Below are positions 53,048 through 61,383 of a stretch of 64,000 nt of DNA, piece after piece. Under the pieces are notes generated by a model that saw nothing but the letters and a program-made list of their open reading frames with translations, was not told the origin of the DNA and did no database searches. The stretch is from contig NZ_CP030771.1 of NCBI RefSeq assembly GCF_006088715.1, forward strand, positions 1,612,001 through 1,676,000. The letters run 5' to 3'. The translations under genes and the position numbers were made by a program. Positions within the stretch are counted from its first letter, which is position 1. Each line of letters starts with the position of its first letter. Source of the stretch: Streptomyces sp. YIM 121038. GTDB taxonomy: Bacteria; Actinomycetota; Actinomycetes; Streptomycetales; Streptomycetaceae.

Positions 53048-54190
53048 ATGCGGAGCTATTTCATGCGCCGACTGCGCGTCGCCGTGGGCGTGTTGCTCGG
53101 ATTCCTCAGCGCGATCGTCGAGCTGGTCCTCACCTTGGCGTCGGGCCTCTGGCTGCTGCTCACGCTCGGGCGGTCCGGCGCGGGCCGGGGCGAGTCGGCC
53201 GTGGTCGCTCGGGTCGCCCGCCGGTGGGCCGCCGGGCAGCGGCGCCGGATGGCGAGGTGGTACGGGTCGGAGATAGCGCCGCCGACGAGCGGTGCGCCCG
53301 CGCTGGCCTTCGTCGCCACGCGCTGGCCGGTGGGGCTGCTCGGCGGCCTGGTCCTGGTGTGCGCCTTGATAGGTGGGGGCTATGCCTCGTTGCTGCTGTG
53401 GGGCTGGGCCGCGGTCGATCTGAGCAGATGGCCGATGACCATGGGCGTCTCGGGCTTTGGTGGGATGTTCCTGCTGTTCCTGGCGGCTCAGGGGGTACGG
53501 GCGGTGGCGCTGATGGACGAGCGCCTCGCGCGGCACTTCCTCGGGCCGAGTGCCCGTCAGCGCATGCAGCGCCGGATCGGGGAGCTGGCGGAGAGCCGCG
53601 CGGGTGTGGTGGAGGCGGTGCACGACGAGCGGCGCCGTATCGAGCGCGATCTGCACGACGGCGTGCAGCAGCGTCTGGTGGCGCTGGGCATGCTGCTGGG
53701 CCGGGCCCGTCGTACGCCGGATGCGGAGAAGTCGGCGGCGCTGCTGCGCCAGGCGCATGAGGAGAGTCAGCAGGCGCTGGTGGAGCTGCGGGAGGTGGCC
53801 TGGCGGGTGTATCCGGCGGCGTTGGACGAGGGCGGGCTGGCGGCGGCTCTGGAGACGGTCGCGGAGCGGGCCGCGATCCCGGTGCGCCTCGACTGTGAGC
53901 TGCGGGACGCGCCGCCGCCCACGGCTCAGGCCGTCGCCTACTTCGTGGCGGCCGAGGCCGTGACGAATGCGGTGAAGCACTCGGGCGCCAGCCTGGTCAC
54001 GGTGCGTGCGCGGGGTGCGGAGGGGGTGTTGCGGCTGCGGGTGGAGGACGACGGCCGGGGTGGTGCCGATCCGGCGGGCGGTGGGCTGTTGGGCCTGACG
54101 CGGAGGGTCGCCGCGCTCGACGGTACGTTCAGTGTGGCCAGTCCGGCCGGGGGTCCCACTGTCATCACCGCGGAGTTGCCATGCGTGTAA
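53048..54190 (+). CDS. Two-component sensor histidine kinase (NarX/HisKA_3 type)
   Basis: A 380-residue protein from ATG 53048. N-terminal membrane helices (VGVLLGFLSAIVELVLTL and LGGLVLVCALIGGGYASLLL, then VSGFGGMFLLFLAAQGVR). The H box is RRRIERDLHDGVQQRLVALG, and the ATPase is split into VTNAVKHSGASLVTVRARG (N box) and RVEDDGRGGADPAGGG (G box). The response regulator gene overlaps its end by 10 bp. The signal is unknown. Confidence 0.94.
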   Translation: MRSYFMRRLRVAVGVLLGFLSAIVELVLTLASGLWLLLTLGRSGAGRGESAVVARVARRWAAGQRRRMARWYGSEIAPPTSGAPALAFVATRWPVGLLGGLVLVCALIGGGYASLLLWGWAAVDLSRWPMTMGVSGFGGMFLLFLAAQGVRAVALMDERLARHFLGPSARQRMQRRIGELAESRAGVVEAVHDERRRIERDLHDGVQQRLVALGMLLGRARRTPDAEKSAALLRQAHEESQQALVELREVAWRVYPAALDEGGLAAALETVAERAAIPVRLDCELRDAPPPTAQAVAYFVAAEAVTNAVKHSGASLVTVRARGAEGVLRLRVEDDGRGGADPAGGGLLGLTRRVAALDGTFSVASPAGGPTVITAELPCV

Positions 54191-54825
54191 TGATCGCCGA
54201 CGATTCGACGCTGCTGCGCGAGGGGCTGTCCCGGCTGTTGGCGGACGAGGGGCATGAGGTGACGGCGTCCGTGGGGGACGCGCAGGCGTTGCTCGACGCG
54301 ATCGCGGCCGATCCGCCGGACGCGGCGGTCGTGGATGTGCGGATGCCTCCGACACATACGGACGAGGGGCTGCGCGCGGCGCTGGAGATCCGCCGTTCCT
54401 GGCCGGGTACGGGGGTTCTGGTGCTGTCCCAGTATGTGGAGCGGCGGTATGCCACGGATTTGTTGACCACGGCGACGGAGGGCGTGGGCTATCTCCTGAA
54501 GGACCGGGTGGTGCAGGTCGACGAGTTCTTGGACGCCCTGGACCGGGTGGGTGCGGGGCGGACGGCCTTCGACCCGGAAGTCGTGCGTCAGTTGCTGACG
54601 TTCAGCAGGCAGGTGGATCCGCTGGCGCGGTTGACGGACCGGGAGCGCGAGGTGCTGGGCAAGATGGCGCAGGGGCATACGAACGCGGCGATCGCGGAGC
54701 AGTTGCACGTGTCGCAGAGCGCGGTGGAGAAGTATGTGAACGCGATCTTCGACAAGTTGGAGTTGCCTTCGGCGAGCGGGTACAGCCGCCGGGTGTTGGC
54801 GGTGCTGCGCTTCGTGGGGTCGTGA
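54181..54825 (+). CDS. NarL/LuxR-type response regulator
   Basis: A 214-residue protein. Receiver: MRVMIADDSTLLREGLSRLL, phospho-Asp in AAVVDVRMPP, Lys in GYLLKDRV. C-terminal LuxR helix-turn-helix LTDREREVLGKMAQGHTNAA, then IAEQLHVSQSAVEKYV. Cognate partner of the overlapping kinase gene. Confidence 0.95.
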   Translation: MRVMIADDSTLLREGLSRLLADEGHEVTASVGDAQALLDAIAADPPDAAVVDVRMPPTHTDEGLRAALEIRRSWPGTGVLVLSQYVERRYATDLLTTATEGVGYLLKDRVVQVDEFLDALDRVGAGRTAFDPEVVRQLLTFSRQVDPLARLTDREREVLGKMAQGHTNAAIAEQLHVSQSAVEKYVNAIFDKLELPSASGYSRRVLAVLRFVGS

Positions 54826-54979
54826 GGTGGGGCCGTCGAGGGCGTGGAGGAGTCGTCCGGGTGAGGTCCGGGTGTGGAGGGCGTGGCAGGTGTGGGAGCT
54901 GTCCGGGGGCGGGGGGTGCGGACCCGCTGGCGGGCCGCCCCTGAGGGGGCGTGAGGGGGGCGGCCCGCCTTCGGTGCGG

Positions 54980-56371
54980 CTAGAGGCCGACGTCTCGGCT
55001 GCGGATGTCCTCCAGGGACTCGCGGCGTACGAGGAGGCGGGCGTGGCCGTCTGCGACGGCGACGACCGGTGGGCGGCCGACGAGGTTGTAGCCGGAGGCC
55101 ATCGACAGGTGGTAGGCGCCCGCGACGGGTACGGCGAGCAGGTCGCCGGGGTGGGTGTCGCCGGGCAGTTGGATGTCGGTGGCGAGGACATCCCCGGCTT
55201 CGCAGTGGCGGCCGACGACGGTGACGGTGGTGGGTTCGGCGGTGGAGCGGCGCCCGATGAGGCGGGGCAGGTAGCGCACTCCGTACAGGGCGGGGCGTGG
55301 GTTGTCGCTCATGCCGCCGTCGACGGCGACGAAGGTCCGTTCGCTGGTGCGCTTCACGGACAGGACGCGGTAGAGGGCGACGCCTGCGGGTCCTGCGATG
55401 GCGCGGCCGGGTTCGACGATCAGGCGGGGCACGGGGAGGCCGGCCGCCGCGCAGCTCTCGGTGAGTTCGGCGCGCACCTTGCGGGCGAGGGTGGTGATGT
55501 CGAGTGCGTCCTCGCCGGGGCGGTAGGCGATGCCGTGGCCGCCGCCGAGGTCCAGTTCGGGCAGGGTGATGCCGTGGTGGTCCTTGATGCGGGCCATCAG
55601 GCCGACGAGGCGGCGCACGGCGCACAGGTAGGGCTTGTCCGTGGTGATCTGGGAGCCCAAGTGGCAGTGCAGGCCGACCAGTTCGAGTCCGGGCTGGTCG
55701 AGGATGCGGGCGATGGCGTGCTGGGCGGAGCCGTCGGTGATGGACAGGCCGAACTTCTGGTCCTCGGTGCCGGTGCGGATCTTGCTGTGGCCGCCCGCGG
55801 CGATGCCTGGTACGACGCGGACGAGGACCTTCTGGCGGCTGCCGTGGGGCACGGCCGAGGCGAGCCGGGCGATTTCCGAGGCGCTGTCGATGACGATGCG
55901 TCCGACGCCGAGCCGCAGGGCGGCGTGCAGGTCCTGCGGGCTCTTGGCGTTGCCGTGCAGGACGATGCGGTGGGCGGGGAAGCCGGTGGTGACGGCGAGT
56001 TCGAGCTCGCCGGCGGAGCACACGTCGAGGCCGAGTCCCTCTTCCGCGACCCAGTGCGCCATGGCGCGGCACAGGAAGGCCTTGGCCGCGTACAGGACGT
56101 CGGTGTGGGGGAAGGCGTGCAGATAGGTGCGGCAGCGGTCGCGTACGTCGGCTTCGTCCAGGAGGTAGGCGGGAGTGCCGAAGCGGTCGGCTATGTCGGT
56201 GAGTGCCACGCCGCCGACGGACAGGTCGCCGTGCGGGAGGCGGGTGGTGGAGTGCGGCCAGACCGTGAGGTCGTCGTCGGCGTCCAGGTGTGCGGGGGGC
56301 GGGGGCGGTGGTGCGGGCGGGGTGGGGAGCGCGGTGTGGTCGCGGGCCGCGGGCAGGTCGGCAAGGGTCAT
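54980..56371 (-). CDS. lysA: Diaminopimelate decarboxylase
   Basis: A 463-residue PLP enzyme from ATG 56371. PLP lysine in VLYAAKAFLCRAMAHWV, DVCSAGELELAV, HCHLGSQITT, LDLGGGHGIAYRPG, PGRAIAGPAG and CEAGDVLATD are all present. It converts meso-diaminopimelate to lysine. The N-terminal 45 residues are proline-rich (PAPPPPPPAHLDADD). The gene is monocistronic here, with no thrB/hom neighbours, so it may be a second lysA paralogue. Confidence 0.93.
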   Translation of the reverse strand: MTLADLPAARDHTALPTPPAPPPPPPAHLDADDDLTVWPHSTTRLPHGDLSVGGVALTDIADRFGTPAYLLDEADVRDRCRTYLHAFPHTDVLYAAKAFLCRAMAHWVAEEGLGLDVCSAGELELAVTTGFPAHRIVLHGNAKSPQDLHAALRLGVGRIVIDSASEIARLASAVPHGSRQKVLVRVVPGIAAGGHSKIRTGTEDQKFGLSITDGSAQHAIARILDQPGLELVGLHCHLGSQITTDKPYLCAVRRLVGLMARIKDHHGITLPELDLGGGHGIAYRPGEDALDITTLARKVRAELTESCAAAGLPVPRLIVEPGRAIAGPAGVALYRVLSVKRTSERTFVAVDGGMSDNPRPALYGVRYLPRLIGRRSTAEPTTVTVVGRHCEAGDVLATDIQLPGDTHPGDLLAVPVAGAYHLSMASGYNLVGRPPVVAVADGHARLLVRRESLEDIRSRDVGL

Positions 56372-56418
56372 GGCGGGGTCCTCGTTTCGCCTCGTCTTCA
56401 CATCGTCACCGGGCCGTG

Positions 56419-56865
56419 TCAGCCGATCCAGGCGGTCAGCGCGCCGACCAGGGCGGCGGCTCCGGTGACGCGCAGCGCGCCCGCGGTCAGCGGGTCCCCT
56501 TCCCGTCGGCGTGCGGGGCGGTGGGCGGAAGAGGCGGCGACGGACGGCACGGTGACCGGCGGCACGGGGGTGGCTGGTGTATCGGAGGTGAGCCGCGGGT
56601 CGACGGTGACGCCGGTGACGCCCAGTGGTTCGGTGAGGGCGCGCAGCGCCGGTTCGGCGAGGCGGATCCAGGGCTGGCGGGCGCCGAGGGTGGCGGCCAG
56701 CCGCTGCTCGGTGGTGAAGGCGACGGCGGTCCGGCCGCCGACGGGTGTGCGGAACAGGCGGGCGATACAGCCCGCGGGTCCCGGCCGGACGGGGACGAAA
56801 AGGGGTCCGGCCGGGCCCCGTTCGGCAGGCTCGGGGTCTTCGCCGCACACCAGGGGCTGGGTCAT
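56419..56865 (-). CDS. SAV_915-family protein
   Basis: A 148-residue protein from ATG 56865 behind AAGGAGG. Core: PLFVPVRPGPAGCIARLFRT and GRTAVAFTTEQRLAATLGAR, RALTEPLGVTGVTVDPRLTS. The C-terminal part is a weak hydrophobic helix (LVGALTAWIG). Family known in Streptomyces only by conserved sequence; function unknown. Next to lysA on the same strand with a 47-bp gap. Confidence 0.8.
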   Translation of the reverse strand: MTQPLVCGEDPEPAERGPAGPLFVPVRPGPAGCIARLFRTPVGGRTAVAFTTEQRLAATLGARQPWIRLAEPALRALTEPLGVTGVTVDPRLTSDTPATPVPPVTVPSVAASSAHRPARRREGDPLTAGALRVTGAAALVGALTAWIG

Positions 56866-57204
56866 GGTTCCTCCTTGAGCAGCCTCGGGCGAGGCTCTCG
56901 TGGGTCGGTCGGGCGCCGCGGCCTCGGTCGGTGCGGGGCGCCGGGGGCCCGGTGCCGGGCAGCGGGCACATGGTGACGTTATGCCCGGCACGGGGTGTCA
57001 ACCGACTGTCCATGACGTGCCGTTGACGGTAAAGGGGCGCACGCTGACACTCTGCTGACGCGCCCCCCGGTCGGCAGGCCCGGAACGGGTGAACGGGGCC
57101 GGGCGTGGGTGACGCCCGGCCCCGCCGCGGGCCCGCCCCGCTGTCCCTGCTCAAGCTGTCACGCTCGAAGCCGTCACCGTTCGAACTGTCACCGCTCGAA
57201 GCCG
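56866..57204. other. Intergenic region, no gene seen
   Basis: About 340 bp between the SAV_915-like gene and the kdpE stop. The part at 57153-57204 belongs to a tandem repeat listed separately. The rest shows no good frame; the promoter of the SAV_915-lysA unit is expected at about 56900-57060. Confidence 0.5.
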
Positions 57205-57214
57205 TCACTCTTCG
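57153..57214. repeat. Tandem repeat of AAGCCGTCACCGTTCG-like units
   Basis: Four consecutive 15- or 16-bp units (AAGCTGTCACGCTCG, AAGCCGTCACCGTTCG, AACTGTCACCGCTCG, AAGCCGTCACTCTTCG), arranged as two 31-bp pairs. It overlaps the last codons of kdpE. A protein-binding site or a recent slippage product are both possible. Confidence 0.7.
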
Positions 57215-57888
57215 AACCGGTAGCCCATGCCCGGCGCGGTGATCAGGTGCCGTGGATGGGCCGGGTCCGGCTCCAGCTTGCGGCGCAGCTGGGCCATGTA
57301 CACGCGCAGGTAGTTAGTGCGTGTGCTGTGCGAGGGTCCCCATACCTCGCCGAGCAGTTGCTGTTGGCTGACGAGGCGGCCGCGGTGGCGGATCAGGACT
57401 TCGAGGAAGTGCCACTCGGTCGGGGTGAGGCGTACGACGTGGCCGTCGCGCAAGGCCTTCTTGGCCAGGAGGTCGAGGGTGAAGCCCGGCGTCTCGACGA
57501 GGGCCGGGGTCTGTTCGTGGTCGGCGGGCCGGGTCCTGCGGGCCGCGGCCCGCAGCCGGGCGAGGAGTTCGTCCATGCTGAAGGGTTTGGGTATGTAGTC
57601 GTCGGCGCCCGCGTCGAGCGCCGCGACCTTCTCGTCGGAGGCCTGGCGGGCGGATACGACGAGGATCGGGGCGCGGCTGAATCCGCGCAGCCAGCCGATC
57701 AGATCGATGCCGTCCATGTCGGGCAGTCCGAGATCAAGGAGGACCACGTCCGGCGGCCGCGCCGACGCCAGACGCTGGGCCGTGCCCCCGTCGACCGCCG
57801 CGTCCACCTCGTACATACGCGCCTTGAGGTTGATCTCCAGAGCCCGTACGAGCTGTGGGTCGTCCTCGACCACCAGCACCCGGGTCAT
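57205..57888 (-). CDS. kdpE: KdpE-like OmpR-family response regulator (orphan)
   Basis: A 227-residue protein from ATG 57888. Receiver with VLVVEDDPQLVRALEINLKA, phospho-Asp in PDVVLLDLGLPDMDG, Lys in DDYIPKPFSMDELLARLR. Winged helix with LTPTEWHFLEVLIRHRGRLV and STRTNYLRVYMAQLRRKLE, the KdpE pattern. No kdpD or kdpFABC lies in this window, so it may be an orphan or be activated from elsewhere. Confidence 0.88.
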   Translation of the reverse strand: MTRVLVVEDDPQLVRALEINLKARMYEVDAAVDGGTAQRLASARPPDVVLLDLGLPDMDGIDLIGWLRGFSRAPILVVSARQASDEKVAALDAGADDYIPKPFSMDELLARLRAAARRTRPADHEQTPALVETPGFTLDLLAKKALRDGHVVRLTPTEWHFLEVLIRHRGRLVSQQQLLGEVWGPSHSTRTNYLRVYMAQLRRKLEPDPAHPRHLITAPGMGYRFEE

Positions 57889-58070
57889 CGTGTGCCGCCT
57901 CCTGACAGTGCGGGCGGACCCTGCCCGCGACCGTACGCGGCCGCAGCGGAACGGGCCCACAGAAATTAGTGCGGTCCCGTTCAGCAAAGCGCCCACCAGC
58001 GCGTTCGCCGTTGCTCTTGATGTCTCTCATACGGCGGGCCCAACGGCGTTGACGCGTCTCTTACATGTCC

Positions 58071-58466
58071 TCAGCCGTCGGCGAGTCCTCGGGCGATGTC
58101 CTGGGCGCTGGCGTAGGGCCGGTCGTCGGGGAGTCGTGCCGCGAGGTCGACGAGGCGGTCCGGCGCGTGGTGGTCGCGCAGGGTCCGCACCAGTTCGTCG
58201 CGGTGGAGGGGGTAGGCACGGCGGCTGAGATGGCGGGCCAGTTCGCCGCGCAGTTCCACTTCCCTCGGGGTCACTCCGGGTGGTGTCGAGCCCGGCCGTG
58301 GCGGTACGGGCATCGGGTCGACGGCGGGCTGGTCCTCGCCGGAGGGTTCCAGGGCCCGCTCCTCGCGCGCACGGGTTTCGTGGCCGCTGGGGAGTTGCCC
58401 GCGTAGCTCCCTCTTCAGCTCGTCGTCCCGCAAGGGGCCCGTCTTGTTCTGGCCTCGGTCGCTCAT
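58071..58466 (-). CDS. DUF2795 protein
   Basis: A 131-residue protein; ATG 58466 (MSDRGQNKTGPL) was chosen because of the GGGGAGTGAGG site. The C-terminal domain VELRGELARHLSRRAYPLHR, then ELVRTLRDHHAPDRLVDLAA and RPYASAQDIARGLAD is DUF2795. The N-terminal half is charged and disordered. Function unknown; common as a stress or sporulation-era protein in Streptomyces. Confidence 0.82.
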   Translation of the reverse strand: MSDRGQNKTGPLRDDELKRELRGQLPSGHETRAREERALEPSGEDQPAVDPMPVPPRPGSTPPGVTPREVELRGELARHLSRRAYPLHRDELVRTLRDHHAPDRLVDLAARLPDDRPYASAQDIARGLADG

Positions 58467-59377
58467 CCTCACTCCCCTGTCGGCGGTCGGCTCGCTCGTC
58501 ATGCGTCACATCGGGTCGGTGGGCGATCTGGCGGGTCGCGTATCCGCGTGGCGCCTCGTCAAACCGATGTGCCCCATCCGTTTCCGAGAGTCACAACGAA
58601 CAGCCACTGTGAGCAACGACGGCTGGAGGCCCAAGGGAGCCAGCGATGAGGAGGGGGACACGAAAACGTCCCGGGCCCCGGCCCCCTCGTGGCCGCGACC
58701 CGGGACGTCCGCTTGGACGGACGAGGGATGCCCGCTGCGGGGCGCACCCGCCCCGACCCCCGTTACCCCCGTATCAGGATGGGTGCGCTGTCGGCGGTGG
58801 TCGTCGTCACACGGCCTCCGATCCCGCACCGGGGTCCGTTCGTCCGTCCCCCCGCAGTGATCAGTCTTGGGCCGGTTCCGGAGGTTCCTGTTCTTGTTGA
58901 CGCTCTCCTGATGTGTCATCAGGGCCTCTTGACGCGGTCTTGACGCCTGAGGGGCGGGCCGTGCCCAGGGGAGGCGCGGCACGTATCAGGGGCCCGTCAA
59001 GGACCGCAGGGACGGCTTGAAGGCCAGCTCAGGGGCCAGTTGGATGAGGATCGTGAACAGCTTCGCGCGCCATGACGACCGGCCGCCTCATACGGTGGTG
59101 CCGGTCGCGCGCCCGTTCTCCTGACGGGGCGCTCAACCCGCACCGCATCCGCCGCATCCGCTGCGCCCGCCACGCCCGCCGTATCCGCCGTATCCGCGGC
59201 ACTCACCACCACCGCCGACACCCGTTGGCGCCCTTCCCGCCGTGACCCGGCGCTCCTGACGAGCGTGCACGGCCCCTTCACGGATTCACCGGCCTCCTTC
59301 GCGGGTCACAGCTCCCCACCCGCATGCCCGCCCCCGCCGGGGGCCGCCCCGGCATGCCCCGACACAGGAACACAGTC
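58467..59377. other. Long intergenic region without a reliable gene
   Basis: About 910 bp. A minus-strand frame with MTHQESVNKNRNLRNRPKTD (start near 58919) was considered, but it is Arg/Asp/Gly-rich without domain pattern. A large hairpin lies at 58666-58708. Plus-strand frames are short. The promoter of the downstream SDR gene is expected near 59250-59360. Confidence 0.45.
58666..58708 (-). terminator. Strong inverted repeat, probable terminator on the minus strand
   Basis: ACGTCCCGGG and CCCGGGACGT form a perfect ten-base stem; on the minus strand it is followed by TTTTCG, as in rho-independent terminators. It could end a transcript coming from the right. Confidence 0.5.
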
Positions 59378-60187
59378 ATGTCTTCTGCCTCACTGTCCGG
59401 CCGTACCGCGCTCGTGACCGGAGCCACCTCCGGCATCGGCTTCGAGACCGCCCGCCTGCTGGCCGAGCGCGGCGTCACCGTGCTGGTGCACGGCCGTACC
59501 GGCGACGAGGCGCGGGCCGCCGTCGACGCGCTCGCCGCCTCGGCCCGCGCCGGCGCGGCGCGCCCTAACGCCGTCGCCGCCGACTTCACGCGTCTGGAGG
59601 AGGTCGAGGAGCTCGCGCGGCGCGTCGTGGCCGAGCACCCGCGTCTGGACATCCTGGTGAACAACGCGGGCATCGCGGCGCCCGAGCGGCACACGGTCAC
59701 CGCCGACGGCAACGAGATCGCCTTCCAGGTGAACTTCCTCGCGCACTACCTCCTGACCAGCCTCCTGGAACCCGCGCTCACCAGCGATCCGGGCGGCCGC
59801 GTCGTCAATGTCTCCTCGTCGCTGCACCGCACGGCGTCGATCCAGTGGAGCGACCCCCAGCGCCTCCGCCGCTACGCGCGCCTGGCCGCCTACGCCCAGT
59901 CGCAGCTCGCGCTCACCGTCTTCGCCGCCGATCCGCGCGTGACCGCGGTGTCCGTGCACCCGGGCGTGTGCGACACGGCGCTGCTGGCGCTGTACGCGCA
60001 CGAGGGCACGACCGCCGCCGAGGGCGCCGCCCACGTGGTGCGTCTGTGCGACCCGGCCGTCGAGATCGTCAACGGCGCGTACTACGACCGTGCCGAGCGG
60101 GTGGAGCCGGCCGCGGCCGCCCGCGACGACCGCACGGTCAGGCGCCTCAGCAAGCTGGCCGACGTGCTGGTCGGCCACGCCTCCTGA
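59378..60187 (+). CDS. SDR-family oxidoreductase with altered YxxxK motif
   Basis: A 269-residue protein from ATG 59378. Rossmann TALVTGATSGIGFETARLLA, NNAG motif DILVNNAGIAAP, Ser in VVNVSSSLHRTASIQW, then YAQSQLALTVFA, where the catalytic Lys is Gln. C-terminal VSVHPGVCDTALLALYAHEG is like retinol-dehydrogenase-type SDRs. Cofactor binding likely; activity uncertain. Confidence 0.9.
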   Translation: MSSASLSGRTALVTGATSGIGFETARLLAERGVTVLVHGRTGDEARAAVDALAASARAGAARPNAVAADFTRLEEVEELARRVVAEHPRLDILVNNAGIAAPERHTVTADGNEIAFQVNFLAHYLLTSLLEPALTSDPGGRVVNVSSSLHRTASIQWSDPQRLRRYARLAAYAQSQLALTVFAADPRVTAVSVHPGVCDTALLALYAHEGTTAAEGAAHVVRLCDPAVEIVNGAYYDRAERVEPAAAARDDRTVRRLSKLADVLVGHAS

Positions 60188-60240
60188 CGGAGCCGCCGGT
60201 TCCCGCGCCCGGCCCGGCCGCTGTCCGTGCGGCCGGGCCG

Positions 60241-60390
60241 GGCGCGTCACGGCCGGGCGCGTCACGGCCGGGCGCGTCACGGCCGGGCGCGTCACGGCCG
60301 GGCGCGTCACGGCCAGGCGCGTCACGGCCAGGCGCATCACGGCCAGGCGCATCACGGCCGGGCGCCTCACGGCCGGGCGCCTCACGGCCG
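60241..60390. repeat. Ten tandem 15-bp repeats (GGCGCGTCACGGCCG)
   Basis: Ten consecutive units of exactly 15 bp. Units 1-4 are identical; units 5-10 carry single-base changes (ggcca; gcatcac; gcctcac). An eleventh partial unit follows. Because the unit length is a multiple of three, all frames stay open through it, which creates false long frames. It lies between the SDR and GNAT genes. Confidence 0.9.
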
Positions 60391-60458
60391 GGCGCGTCCC
60401 TTCGCGTGCGCCCTCTATCCTCTCGATCGCTTGTTGACACCCCTGGAGGTCGGCTTCC

Positions 60459-61277
60459 GTGATCCCGCTCGAGCCGCGTCAACTTCCCGCGCTCTCCGAC
60501 TGGTTCGCCGTCGGGGCGCCCGGGACCGCCGCCCTGCCCGAACACGTCCTGGCGCACGGCGCCGGGCAGTGGTGGGCGGACCGTGCCGAGGCGCCGCGCG
60601 CACTCGCGGTGACCTGTGCCGGGCACGTCGTGCTGCGCGGCGACCCGCGCGCGGTGACGGCCGCGGGGCTGGCGCCGTTCGCGGCCGGGCACGTCGATGC
60701 CCCGCTGCGCTTCCTGCCCGTGCTCGGTGCCGCGTTCGAACGCCTGGTGCCCGTCGAGCGGATGGTGTACGTCCACCGGGAGCCGGTGGCCGCCACGCGC
60801 CCGCCGCGCGGGGTGCGGGTCCGCCCGCTGGCGGCGGGCGACGCGGCCGCGCTGGCGGCGGGGTGGCCCGGTTCCGACTGGATCCACGACAGTTGGGGCG
60901 GCGCCGAGGGGCTCGCCGCCTGCGGGCGCGCGGTCGCCGCCTTCGACCGCGGCGGCCGGGTCCTCTCCGTGGCCTGCTCCTACTTCGCGGGCGCGGCGTA
61001 CGAGGACGTGGCCGTCGCCACCGCCCCCGAGCACCGCCGCAGGGGGCTCGCCCACGCCTGCGTGACGGCGCTCACGGCGGACATCGCGGCGCGCGGCCGC
61101 ACCGCGAGCTGGTCCTGTGCACGCGACAACCGCCCGAGCCGCCTCCTCGCCTGGACGACGGGCTTCCGGCTCGAGAGCGAGTACACGCGGTTCGCCACCG
61201 GGTCCCCTCTACCTCAATCGGCGGCATTGGGCAAACCCCTCCCGAACCCCACATCACCCCTGATGCCCCTTCTGTGA
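60459..61277 (+). CDS. GNAT-family acetyltransferase (N-terminal extension)
   Basis: A 272-residue protein from GTG 60459 with TGGAGG upstream. The C-terminal part holds the acetyl-CoA site (VAVATAPEHRRRGLAHACVT) and WSCARDNRPSRLLAWTTGFR. The N-terminal 120 residues form a second, degenerate GNAT-like fold. Substrate unknown. The upstream repeat block may contain its promoter. Confidence 0.88.
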   Translation: MIPLEPRQLPALSDWFAVGAPGTAALPEHVLAHGAGQWWADRAEAPRALAVTCAGHVVLRGDPRAVTAAGLAPFAAGHVDAPLRFLPVLGAAFERLVPVERMVYVHREPVAATRPPRGVRVRPLAAGDAAALAAGWPGSDWIHDSWGGAEGLAACGRAVAAFDRGGRVLSVACSYFAGAAYEDVAVATAPEHRRRGLAHACVTALTADIAARGRTASWSCARDNRPSRLLAWTTGFRLESEYTRFATGSPLPQSAALGKPLPNPTSPLMPLL

Positions 61278-61383
61278 CGTGCAGCAATAGCGTTCACGCC
61301 GCCCGAGTTCAAGAGCATCCAAAGAGTCCAAGGTCACAGCCGAGCCTCGGCATCAGGTGCTGTTTCCGCCCTAGCATCGACGC

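Noticed and set aside
58506-58982. Minus-strand frame with MTHQESVNKNRNLRNRPKTD
   Set aside because: No domain, weak ribosome site, composition like spurious frames, interrupted by the strong hairpin at 58666-58708.
60241-60390. CRISPR array
   Set aside because: Units are 15 bp with no spacers and no cas genes nearby; it is a simple tandem repeat.
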